From Gorsachius magnificus (taxonomy: Eukaryota > Chordata > Aves > Pelecaniformes > Ardeidae): a stretch of 64,000 nt of DNA. A program made the translations under genes and the position numbers. Positions 1-21,147 of this stretch are shown here, one piece after another. The notes under the pieces were generated by a model, which worked only from the letters and a program-made list of their open reading frames with translations, ran no database searches and was not told the origin of the DNA. How positions within the stretch are numbered: the stretch's first letter is position 1; every line of letters starts with the position of its first letter. The DNA lies in assembly GCA_034008185.1 (NCBI GenBank), contig CM067081.1, positions 105,657,265 to 105,721,264 of the forward strand, given 5' to 3'.

Positions 1-3000
1 CTAGGCTCGGCATGCTGTGGCCACCAAAAAAGCTTGGTACAAGAGGTGCCCCTTTTTCTTTTGGCTGCATGGGTGGAGATAACCTGCTCTGCAGAAGTCC
101 TGACCTCTTGCAGCTGCTGCTGGTGGCAGCTGTATTTAAAAAGTTTAAGATGGCACATCCTCTGAAAAATGCTATTTGGTGTCTTAAGTTGAACATCTGG
201 AGTTATTACATGCTTCTGGTATTTTTTTTTTGTTTGTTTGCTTTCCCAATTGTAAACCAAAGTTATCAGTCCAGTTTTACCATGTCGTCATCATGTGAGT
301 GTACCGAGATGATAAATTCCACAAACAGGGCAGGTACTCGGTTTGGTACGGAGTTCACGCTGTCTGCCTCGGATAAGCTGGGGGATGCAGGTTGGACAAA
401 GAGGCACTGAGGAGTCCTGCCAGAGTATGGCAGACGTTTTGTGGAAACAAATGTGTTGTAACAGAAACAGATTTTTCTGCTGATTCTCAAGCTGGCTGAA
501 ATAGGGCTACACAGGTGACCTTCACTCTTCCATCACATTGAGTCTGAATGCATTTTTGATATCAGGATTTTGAATGTAATATTTATTCAGTGTCATCAGG
601 CTCACAGAGCCTGATTTTGTGTGTTTGTGGATACATTTACTTTTCTAGTTTTTAAGTTGCTCTTTAGCAAAAATAATCAAAGTGAGAAGGAATATGGGTT
701 CCATATACTATTACTCTGTCCTTCTCTAAAAATGACATACTACTTGCTGTATCCTCCATCTTCCAAAGAAAGCTGTCAGAACAGCAATACCAGCAAAAGC
801 TTTGTTTCAGAGAGAAAATTAGGTCAGTTTTGAAAAAGTAGTCTTGTGTATCAGTCAACAGGTGCCTTCTGTGAAGGCACGAGACCAAATGTTACATGCT
901 GCCTCATAGGCCTGTCTTTTTAAGAGGGTCAGCTGTGGAAATAAATTTCTAACGGTATAAAGTATACCTTCTTGTTTAATGATGGGGAAAAAGATGAATG
1001 TATATGTCAGAGGCAGCCTATGTGACACTTCTTGAAATAGCTTATTTCAATTTTTTTTCTGTTAGGAAATGTGAAAATAAATATAATTGCAACCTCTTCA
1101 ATAAAGAAAAAAAAGGAAAATAATTAGAAGTGATAAAATGAATGTCTGAAAAATGCTAGGCAATATGAATTGCTTGTCCTGACTTGCTGTGCAATGGAGG
1201 GTGCCCATCTGAGTTCTTAAAAGTTTAACTGTCTCTTAATAGGTGTTTATATGTGTCTGAATATCACATTATTTACTCTTGTTGTGAGATACCTGATTTA
1301 CTAACCTACCATAATCCAACCCTAATGAAAATAACCAAGGCAGGTTTTAAGCAGTTTGTGCTTTTCTGGTCACTTAACAGACAGACCAGAAACATTGTTG
1401 CTGAGGTACCTTGTGGGTCAGACGTCCAATTCTGTAAATCACTGTAAATTTCTGGACTTTGATGCCAATAAACCATTTAAAAGATAGGTTATATAGGCTG
1501 GAGGACTGGCATAACCCTTTCTTTCCTGGCTTTGTGCCTAATCTCACAACTGCAGTGCAGTTTAATCCTTGCCCTTCTGTCAGTTCCCACCTCCCCCATA
1601 CTTCAGGAAAATAGACCTTTTTGGTATAACACTCTACTGCTGGACTTTCAAGGTGAATGCTGAAATCTTCATTTCACACTTGGTTTTTACTTCCTTTCTT
1701 CTCTTCTACCCCATGTAAAATCAGTTTGGTAGTTCTTGTTTAGATTTACTACCTGGATACTCAGTTTCACATGGTTAGTATACTCAGTGTAGAAGTCAGC
1801 TAAGTGTACCAAAGCCAAAGTTAAATAACAGAAGGTACAGGGGGGGTGAGTGCTCATGTGCTGTAGTGCACCATTGGCTTAGTTTTTTAGCTTTAAGTAG
1901 TTCCTGTGTTGACTCGTTTGTTTAATTACCGACAGCTTTCAGAGGAGTGCAGTGGTAGGATCAAACCTGGTTCCTGAGAAATCTCATCCTTCGGTCAGAA
2001 AAGCTTTTTCTAGCATGCAAGGTTTGGAAAAAAAGTTAGATGGAAAATACCCAGGTCTCTAATGTGCAGGTTTGTTGAGGGAGAATTTGGTTCCTTGCCT
2101 GTTAGCTTTCTGATTTGCTTTTAACCAAAAGCCTGGTAATTAGGCCATCTAAAGTGCGCTCATCTTCTTCTTTGGATTCCAAGCATGTGTCCTACTCTTG
2201 TAATTTGTTTTGTGTTTCTGTTTTGCATTTTCTTTTAAGGCATTAACTCTTAAAGCGCGTAGAGGTTCACAGTTGGATCTGTCCGTTTCCACTCCCACAG
2301 TTAAAGAACTTCGTGCTCTGGAGCTTTCCTATACGCAGGGATAAATATATATCTATGCTCATCATTAATCTTCATCTGGAAGCAAAGCTGGACCCAGACT
2401 GAATACTTGACAATCCAGTCCCATAACATCTTTCCTGGAGTTCATTTGGGGGAGCTGTAGAGGCTGGGGGGTGGAGGCTGTGCGTTTGGGAACCTGAAGC
2501 ATGAGGTGCTGAAACTGGGATGATAACACCTGCAGTAGTAAAGGTTATGGATGCATAAATTACCATCAGCTTGGCTTGTTAGGCTGAAAGAGCACAGGCT
2601 GCAAGTTACATGCAGCAATTGCTTCTCCTGTGTTGATTCCCACAGCTGCCTTGAGCCAACATGTACAGCCCCTCTCTCTGTAAGTGATGGCGGCTTGTTG
2701 CCACTCCTGATTTGGTTCCTCTCCTGGAATTAGCTTTCTCCCAGCTTCTTGCTCAGGCTTGGTGGCTGGTAAAAACCACAGCCCAGGTGGAATCTATTTG
2801 CAATAAAATAATAGTTGCAAAGTCTAGTGAATGCTAATCTTTCTAGGTATTAAAACATCTGTCTTGAACACCTTTTCATTCTTTTTTGCCCACTGATGGA
2901 GTATAGATGGTTTTGTCCCAGTTACTTGGCAAAATCATGGTTTAAATACATCCAAATGGATGGGCGTTTATTGGAGACAAACATGAGGCACTCCCCAAAA

Positions 3001-3724
3001 CCAGTAATTACTTCATAGTTATTTGTTAACCTAAATTGAAAGCTTTGCCACATTTTTGTCTGAAGTTAATAGTTGCAGATGGAAACATCATCTTAAATTG
3101 TAGCTTATGCTGTGGCCCCATGAGTTCTGAACCACTGTTAGAAAGAAAACTCATCCTTCTTGTCACCTGTGTTCTGCCTTTGTCCCTGAGGTGGCTTATT
3201 GGAATATGGAAAGGAAACTTTCATTTACTAACGTTTCCTTATTTCTTGAACAGCAAGAGGTAGCATAGTTCGCTTTCCTTCACTTTCCTTTACTTTTCTT
3301 TCAGTTTTATCTTCACAAAGTAACACAACAGTGCATGCTTCTGAGCGAAGTGAATAAATAATACGTTGGTGCCAGCTCTTATTGCAGTGATGGATTGAGA
3401 AAAGGAAGTTCCACATTACAGATCCATGGTTCAAACACTGCTTGTAGTGATGTGCTTAGGCGCGTACTAGTAGGGTTGCTAGAGTGGTACGCGTTTTAAA
3501 ACCAGAAATACGGCCATGGGAGTGGTCTGTACGTTTCTGTTGGAGTCAGTGGAACCGATCACCTCTTAAGGCTGCCTGGAACCCCAATGTGTCTGCAGCA
3601 TCAGAAATAGAGCTGAAACCACCGAACTTCAGATACCCCGTTTCACCACGCACAGGAGCGTAGATGATTTGTATTAATGACCCAGTGTGCTATTTGGACG
3701 CTCAAGGGAAGCGTCATTTCCATG

Positions 3725-4918
3725 ATAGAATCATAGAATGTTTTGGGCTGGAAGGGACCCCTAGAGGTCATCTAGTCCAACCCCCGCACAGTAAGCAGGG
3801 ACACCGCTAACTAGATCAGGTTGCTCAGAGCCCCATCCAACCTGGCCTTGAATGTTCCCAGGGATGGGGCCTCCACCACCTTTCTGGGCAACCCATTCCA
3901 GTGTTTCACTACCCTCATTGTATAGAATTTCTTCCTTATATCCAGTCTAAACCTACCCTGTTTTAGCTTAAAGCCATTACCCCTTGTCCTGTCACAGCTG
4001 GCCCTACTAAAAAGATTTTCCCCATCTTTCCTATAGGCCCCCTTTAGGTACTGAAAGGCCATAATTAGGTCTTCCCGCAGTTGCCTTTTCTCCAGGCTGA
4101 ACAACCCCAACTCTCTCAACCTGTCCTCACAGGAGAAGTGCTCCAGCCCTCGGATCATTTTTGTAGCCCTCTTCTGGACCCGCTCCAACAGTTCCATGTC
4201 CTTCTTGTGCTGAGGGCTCCAGAGCTGGACGCAGTACTCCAGGGGAGGTCTCACCAGAGCAGAGTAGAGGGGCACAATCACCTCCCTCGACCTGCTGGCC
4301 ACGCTTCTCCTGATGCAGCCCAGAATACGGTTGGCCTTCTGGGCTGCCATCGCACATTGCTGGCTCATGTCCAGCTTTTCATCCACCAGCACGCCCAAGT
4401 CCCTCTTGGTAGGGCTGCTCTTGATCCTTTCTTCCCCCGGCCTGTACTGATACTGGGGGTTACCCCGACCCAGGTGCATGACCTTGCACTTGGCCTTGTT
4501 GAACCTCATGAGGTTCACACAGGCCCACCTCTCCAGCCTGTCCAGGTCTCTCTGGATGACATCCTGTCCTTCTGGTGTGTCAACCGCACCACTCAGTTTG
4601 GTGTCTTCTTCAAACTTGCTGAGGGTGCACTTGATCTCGCTAAGTCATTGATGAAAATGATAAACAGCACCGGTCCCAGTACAGACCCCTGAGGGACACC
4701 ACTCGTCACCGGTCTCCATCTGGACATCGAGACGCTGACCACTACCCTCTGGATGCGGCCATCCAGCCAGTTCGTTATCCACCGAACAGTCCACCCATCA
4801 AATCCATAGCTCTCCAATTTAGAGAGAAGGATGTTGTGGGGGACCGTGTCAGAGGCTTTGCAGAAGTCCAGATAGATGACATCCATTGGTTTTCCTTTGT
4901 CCACTGTTGTCACAAGGA
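3725..4918 (-). mobile_element. CR1 LINE fragment, 5'-truncated, dead
   Basis: The copy reads on the minus strand. Its 3' end at about 3725-3740 is the CR1 tail (ATTCTATGATTCTA-type repeat), followed inward by the typical CR1 3' segment whose reverse reads TCTAGTCCAACCCCC. Two open frames give the C-terminal reverse transcriptase region: 4913-4593 carries [11 protein letters not shown] and the [10 protein letters not shown] box, and 4518-3811 carries [25 protein letters not shown] and the CR1 C-terminal [14 protein letters not shown] block. The two frames differ, and the break is a small deletion just after FIND (around 4640). The endonuclease domain and most of the element are missing, as in most CR1 copies. 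The 4918 boundary is approximate. It cannot move by its own enzyme. Confidence 0.93.
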
Positions 4919-5352
4919 ATGGATTTTAATATCCCACATGTGAGGAGGTTGAAGTGGAAGGTTCAAAGCCATGATGACATCTGTGTCCACCATGAAAGGA
5001 AAGTGCTGGCCCTTTTGGCCAAAAATCTCCACTGACAGGAGACTGAGATACACTAATGTTAGTAGGGGAGGTTGCAAGGATTTTCATGGCTGCAGTCAGC
5101 CTAACAATTTGCCTCTGTTGTTTACTGCTGAACTGTTAAATCCAGATGATGATAATAGGGCTTTACAAATCTGTGAACTTACCAGTGTATCAAGTAATTT
5201 TTTTGAGCAGCCTTTGAAAATTCTGTCACCGGCACCACTAAGCTAAGGTGAAATGTCAACAGTTTCTTGTAAACGAGACGCTGCAGTCTGTGGTGCTAAT
5301 AAAACCGCGGCTGGGATGGTGTCAAGGGAATATGCAGAAAAAGCTGTCAAGG

Positions 5353-5919
5353 TGTCATGATTTAACCCCAGTCGGCAACCAAGCACTGCACAGCCACTCG
5401 CTCTCACAAACACACCCCCCCCAGGTGGGATGGGGGACAAAGTTGGAAGGGCAAAAGTAAGAAAACTCATGAGTTTGAGATAAGAACAGTTTAATGATTG
5501 AAGTAAAATAATAATAATAAAATGAAAAGGAAAACAACAAAAAGAGAGAAACAAAACCTGAGAAAATCAAGCGATGCAAATGCTCACCACCTGCTGACCC
5601 ATGCCGAGCCTGTTCCTGAGCAGCCATTGCTGCCCCCCCAGCCAACTCCCCCCAGTTCATATACTGAGCATGCCATCATATGGTATGGAATAGCCCTTTG
5701 GCTAGTTGGGGTCAGCTGTCCTGGCTGTGCCCCCTCCCAGCTTCTCATGCCCCTGGCAGAGCAGGGGAAGCTGAAAAAGTCCTTGACTGGGGTTAGCCCT
5801 GCTCAGTAACAACTAAACCATCAGGGTGTTACTGACATTCTTTTAGTACTGAATCCAAAACAAGCACTGTGCCAGCTACTAGGAAGAAAATTAACTCTAT
5901 TGCAGCCAAAACCAAGATA
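5353..5919 (-). mobile_element. Solo LTR, older copy, antisense to APP
   Basis: This 567-bp block aligns along its whole length with the LTR at 30465-31027. On the minus strand the order is U3, a TATA-like box (GTATATGAAC, about 5656-5665), a short A/T-rich transcribed part, then an ATTAAA poly(A) signal (5490-5495 on the + strand as TTTAAT), ending ...GACA. The 5' terminus has decayed to TATC rather than TGTC. The flanking pentamers CAAGG (5348-5352) and TACGG (5920-5924) agree at only three of five places, so the target duplication is degraded. No internal retroviral sequence remains beside it. I infer an endogenous retrovirus of the ERVL type from the younger copy's 5-bp duplication. Confidence 0.85.
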
Positions 5920-7613
5920 TACGGTATCATGGTTCAAGGAGAAACAAGACTGAGTCATAGAAAAGAAGGCAAAATGTAATAATACCAGGAAATAAACACA
6001 TCTTGTGTTATTATTAAATAAAACTCCAAGACTTCTGAGAAAAGTATCGGTATCCATGTTCATTTGGTAGTAACCCTTTGTTTGAAAATGGTGGATTTAA
6101 ACTGATTACTGTGATGAAAGGTGTGTGAAAGTTAGACGCGCTGTCTGGGAAACAGCACCGTGGTGCTGGTAATTGAGAAATGTGGATGGTACCAGAGCAT
6201 TTAGTATGACAGGGAGAACCAGCTCTACACACTGTGCAAGAAAATAGGGTTTTATCTCTGTTTGAAAAGTTGATGCTTTCTTCCAGATGTTGAAGTATAA
6301 ATTAATTCCCTTCTCTGTTGTTCTCTGTAGTCCCTCTCGCGTGCATGCTCTTTGAAGAGCCAGGATGATAAGAGTGGTTCAATCCAAGGAACTAAAACCA
6401 GGCATGATTTTTCATCTTTCTTACAAGGCGTACTACCATTTCTAATACTAATAATACGCGAAGTCCACCCACTGTCTGTTTGCAACAGAAGCACATCAAG
6501 TTGTAGCATTGTTTATATTAAACCTGTATCTTCAAGCAGAGGCTCCAAGTCCCCTGCTTACTGACAAGTACTGGGGGCTCTCCTCCCTCCCCCTGGCTCC
6601 TGAGGAGTGCTGCTGAAGGGCTGCATGGTAGTCTTGCTTTTCTCGCGTCTCTCCTAACCATGGCCTCTGAGACAGTGTGGTCATCTTCTGTTGGCACTGC
6701 TGAGCATGGTTGCTGTGACTGAGTCTTCATGAAGAGCGCCCGAGTTAGTGGGTAGCCTTGATGTCTAATGTGAAACTGTTGTGTATTCGTGCCGTTTGGT
6801 CTGTGATACTGAGCGGAATAGCTGCGCGTGATTAAACCACTAGGATAATGCCCGTCCAGGTAGTTTCTGGTATTTGGCTTCATTCAGGAAGAAACTTCTA
6901 AAGAGAGCATAAAGCACTTCACATCCCCATCCCCTTCTCTTTGGAAGACAGTACTAATAGGGGAAGAGACTAACTTGTCTTTGTATAAATAAAAAAAAAA
7001 TAGACAACTGGGAAAATAATTACTTCCAGAGAAAGCCCTGGAGTGCTTCTTTAGAACCCAAGTGTAGTTTCACACTTCTGTACAATGAGTGTTTTTAAAA
7101 CCTGGTAATAGGGAAATGACCTTCTAAAGCCCAATTTCAGGCATCTTAATTATATAAATATATGGCAATTCTCTCACTTCCATTTAGGTATCTAAGGCAA
7201 AGCCACTTCTACTTTCATTGTTCCTTTTCCTTGAAACTTGCAATAAAATATAATCCTGTGAAATAATACCCTTGTGATTGAGTCTTGCAGAGTATGTTGC
7301 TAGCAGAAAGATGAATTTTTTTTTTAGGAATGATCAAAACAGTAGAAGGAATATTCCAGTTAGTACATTTTTGTACAAGCTTTTTAGAATGTTTTCAGGA
7401 GCCTGATCCTCTAAACTGTTGTAGTCTTCCATTACTTCTGGCTTTTTGTACCTTCTCAGATGTCTAGTCCTTCAGCAAGTCATAAAGGGGATGCAGGTGG
7501 GGGCTGCCCTTAAGCATTTTACTTGGGGCAAGTTACTGGAGGGGAAATGAGGGCCTGCTGTAATCGTGGGCATAGCCAACCAGTGCACACAGGGAATTGT
7601 CTTCTTTCATGCT

Positions 7614-7647
7614 GCTCTCTTTGCCATCACGCTCTCTTTGCCATCAC
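7614..7647. repeat. Perfect 17-bp tandem duplication
   Basis: GCTCTCTTTGCCATCAC occurs at 7614-7630 and again at 7631-7647 without mismatch, followed by an A-rich tract. It is a simple local duplication within intron 5. Confidence 0.95.
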
Positions 7648-10293
7648 ACTCTAAAAAAGAAAAAAAAAAGAAGAGGGGAAAAAAAAACCAACAATGCTTG
7701 GCCTTGATGCTGAGTATTTCCCAGCAAAATGCTGTGGACTAACATAGCTGACTTGAGTGCTTTTGTGTAGCTAAAAACAGATGGATATTGGATGCACGCA
7801 TACAAATTATTTTTGAAGTGGCTTTCGGTGTGACTAATTGACTTTCCTTTGTTTGTTTCATTAGGTTGGTTTTGTTGTCCTTTTTTAACTTTATGAGCTT
7901 GCCAATATCTGAGAGTGATCATTCATGTGAAAGGAAGAGGAAAAATAATTGCACTTTTTTATAAAGCATGCTGTGTTTGTAGCTTAGGTGAGAGAAAGAC
8001 AGAGTGCAGCTTGCTTTAATGTTGAAAACCATATGGTGTCTGATGCTCTTGATCGAAGTCTACATGTCTTATACTCAACATCCCTAGCTTAAATGTCTGT
8101 AGCTAGCCAAGACTAGAAGCCCCTTAACCTGGAGATCAGAAGTAGATACTCGACTTACAAATCCATCTCAGTCTTGCAGTTGAAAGGTGATAGTGCACAT
8201 ATAGCATTTATTTCCTGCTCATAAAAAGGTGAAACACTTGGTAAGAAAAAGAAAACCAGCAGAAATCTATTGTTCAGAAAGGAGTTACTAAAAACACAAA
8301 ACCAGAAAATCTCTGACATACTGAAATCGGAATGGCAGGGGAAAACCACACGACGGAGATGGTGAAATTTCTAAGCCAGTGCTTTGAAATCAAGAAATCA
8401 GGAGAAAGAATCCAGTGGGTTTGTGCCCCTTTTTCAGTCTTTCTCCCATGTAAATGGAAACAGGTCATTCCTTATTCGGACTCCTTTGCAAGTTAGCTCT
8501 TACCACATCCATTCATATAACCTACCTGGGCTCAAAAGCTTCATTATTACTTTAAGTCTCCCTTGTGTTTCTGGAGGCCAAATATTTCAGGGAGAAAGGA
8601 ACAGGAGATTGAGTCTTCTTTCTATAGAGACTTAACTTTCTCTGAGTAGAGTTAGGCTTGTGGCATACAAGATTTTTATCAATAAATTTTTTAACTTCTT
8701 AATAGAGTATTAAGAAAGATTGTGCTGTCCTCCTATTTGCTCTCAGTTCACTTTCAAAACTGTAGTAGGCAACCTATTATAAAATGAAATATTACAGACT
8801 TGGTCTCTGAAATGAGGTGAAGGAGAAGTTGCTAACTTCACAAAAAAGGCTCTTCAAGCATACATGATGCCATGAAAAAAGATGCAAAACCAGTTGCGTA
8901 TGAAGGTGACAAAAAGTCACTGCATTGTTTGAATATTTAAAGATCATTTACTCATTAGTAGTGAATATAAAGGGGAAGATCAGATTAACAAACCTGAGAC
9001 CTTGCCACAGCTGGGTGCTGAGTTAGGAAGCCTTTCATAAGCAACAGTAGCAGTAGTTGAGCGTGCATTTTTTGGCCTATTGCCTGTGTATCATTCAGAA
9101 TTAAGAGTGAACCCAGAAAATCCTCAACATGCTAAACCACCAAGTGCATTTGCTAGTCAACTGCAGCATTCCCTCCTGTTGTCTAAGACTGATTAAATCC
9201 TGAGGATTTTAGGCAGCTGTATGAATTTAAAGCACTATGATGGATAGCAGTGTTTAGCCCGATAGTTTGGGGTTTCTTTGTGAGCGTAGGGGTACTTGTA
9301 TTGCCATCCTAATACGTCGGTACCATGGGTCTCTTATGGAGTCCTTTTAGATCAGCTGTACAGCAGTGCTGGTAGCGCAGAGCATCTGAGCTGAGCTTGC
9401 CATGCTGAATGCGTGCCTTGGCTGAGACAGCAGCCTCATCGGCAAAACCGCGCGGCTTTCTCCTCTCCATCAGTGCTGCTGTCACATAGGAGACCAAAAC
9501 CAGGTCCTCTCCTTCTGTTAGGTCCTGAATGGCAATGTTATGGCCACCGTCTGCTTCCAGGTGCCAGATGAAGGTAAAATGTCAAAAACTAACGAACAGT
9601 CAGCTAAATATGAGTAGCAGCATTGCGCGTTGACTGTCTCTGTCCTGTCCTTTGTGAAAACGTCTCTGTGTGCAGTTCCTGTAGAAGTGGCTTTTCCATT
9701 CACAGCACTGCTTTAACAACAGAACAAAACACTCAGCAGTCAGCGTAGAGAATTCTGGGTCAGTTCAATGCTTGGTAGTCCTCTGTGAACAGCATGCAAA
9801 TCAGTCCACAGTGAGCTTCTGAGTAAGGTGGCTCCTGGGTGAGAAAGTCCCAAGGAACTCTGTCGTTTCCATGTCCATGTGAACTGAGTGTGTTTTGAGC
9901 TAATTTGAGCTTCTTTCAACATAAAAATTGATTTGTTGATGGCAGCGTGGAGCAAGCATGTTTGGAGTGTTACTCAGCTGTCAAAATACGATATTGCTGA
10001 TGGAGATTCTTTTTCCATTCCTGTGCAAAAGGAGGAGCTCCGGTCTGGCATGTTGCTGGTTTTATCACTGCATTGCTGATGTTGACTTTTTTGGGGGGTT
10101 TTAGCATTTCTGATTTCTTACTCGTTAGGACATTCCAGAGTCCCTGATTCTTTCTTTTTTGTTTAAAGGGGAGGGAGGGAGATGGAGAAACAGGTAACTT
10201 CTTGTCCTTACAGTGTGTCTGAATAAAATATTCTCTGCTGTTATCTTGAAACCATTTTGTTGCTAACACATCATATTCATTTGCTTCATTTAG

Positions 10294-10496
10294 TGATGAT
10301 AAAGTAGTAGAAGAACAACCAGAGGAAGATGAGGAGCTAACAGTTGTGGAAGACGAAGATGCTGATGACGATGATGATGATGGTGATGAAATTGAAGAAG
10401 AGACTGAGGAAGAGTATGAGGAGGCAACAGAAAGAACTACCAGTATTGCAACCACTACCACCACAACTACAGAGTCTGTGGAAGAGGTTGTCAGAG
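10294..10496 (+). CDS. APP: APP exon 6: acidic / threonine-rich linker
   Basis: This 203-nt exon equals the mammalian exon 6 length. The first base completes a codon from exon 5; 67 codons follow, and the last base (G) is shared with exon 7 or 9. It encodes the acidic stretch between the E1 domain and the KPI/E2 region. It starts [14 protein letters not shown], has a run of six Asp before GDE, and ends with the conserved [11 protein letters not shown], seven Thr and ESVEEVVR. The Thr/Ser-rich end is a site of O-glycosylation in APP of other species. The acceptor is TTCATTTAG and the donor AGAG|GTAAAT. The [19 protein letters not shown] part differs from the human acidic segment while the C-terminal half is nearly identical. 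The assignment is firm because sequence, length and both phases agree. Confidence 0.97.
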
Positions 10497-20945
<10,449 letters not shown>

Positions 20946-21079
20946 CAGCATGGTAGTGGGCGGTTTCTTGGTGCTGTGGACGGGGGTCTGCAAGTAGGTG
21001 GCTAAAAACCTAACACTTCCTTAGACAAGGCCTTCGCACTCACCTTCTCTTAACTTTCTGTCAAAGAATACTGACATTT

Positions 21080-21103
21080 TGTGTGTCTCTGTGTGTGTGT
21101 GTG
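21080..21103 (+). repeat. Interrupted (TG)n repeat next to a candidate acceptor
   Basis: There is a GTGTGTCTCTGTGTGTGTGT-type tract directly before the CTGCAG acceptor of the candidate microexon. It takes the place of a normal pyrimidine tract. As RNA it would be a UG repeat, the known binding sequence of TDP-43 and CELF-type splicing regulators. That role here is inference. Confidence 0.85.
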
Positions 21104-21117
21104 CAATGCGTCTGCAG

Positions 21118-21147
21118 GAAAACCCACAAACTTTAGGGAAGCCTCAG
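21118..21147 (+). CDS. APP: Candidate 30-nt cassette microexon (exon 8 position)
   Basis: This 30-base segment is bounded by TCTGCAG upstream and CAG|GTAAGT downstream, a full-consensus donor. It lies 293 bases after the KPI donor. Its length is a multiple of three. Read in the frame set by exon 7 (one base carried over) it has no stop and adds RKPTNFREAS, with the first codon formed across the junction. The codon across the next junction becomes Val in place of Ile before PTTAAS. A branch-like TACTGAC lies about 45 bases before the acceptor. It sits where mammalian APP has the 57-nt alternative exon 8, but its peptide is not obviously related to that one. No transcript evidence can be seen from DNA, so this is a prediction. 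Confidence 0.45.

Larger units (their letters stand above)
1..10293 (+). other. APP: APP intron 5, 3' part (partial)
   Basis: This is noncoding sequence ending at the acceptor of exon 6 (a T-rich tract followed by TAG at 10291-10293). Because exon 6 begins with the last base of a split codon, the intron is phase 2. It contains an antisense CR1 LINE fragment (about 3725-4918), an antisense LTR (5353-5919) and a perfect 17-bp tandem duplication (7614-7647). I saw no recognisable APP exon 4 or 5 in it; the tryptophan-rich DVWWGG segment of exon 5 was looked for by eye. The rest is AT-rich unique-looking sequence with scattered short open frames that have no coding signature. Confidence 0.85.

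Noticed and set aside
4081..4692. 203-codon plus-strand frame over the CR1 copy
   Set aside because: It is the reverse strand of the CR1 reverse transcriptase region and has no protein-like features of its own.
5340..5352. Exact target duplication for the older LTR
   Set aside because: The flanking pentamers CAAGG and TACGG differ at two positions, so the duplication cannot be claimed as intact.
5243..5809. Several 70-100 codon frames within the LTR at 5353-5919
   Set aside because: They are LTR sequence, which is noncoding; the frames overlap in different phases and the second LTR does not keep them.
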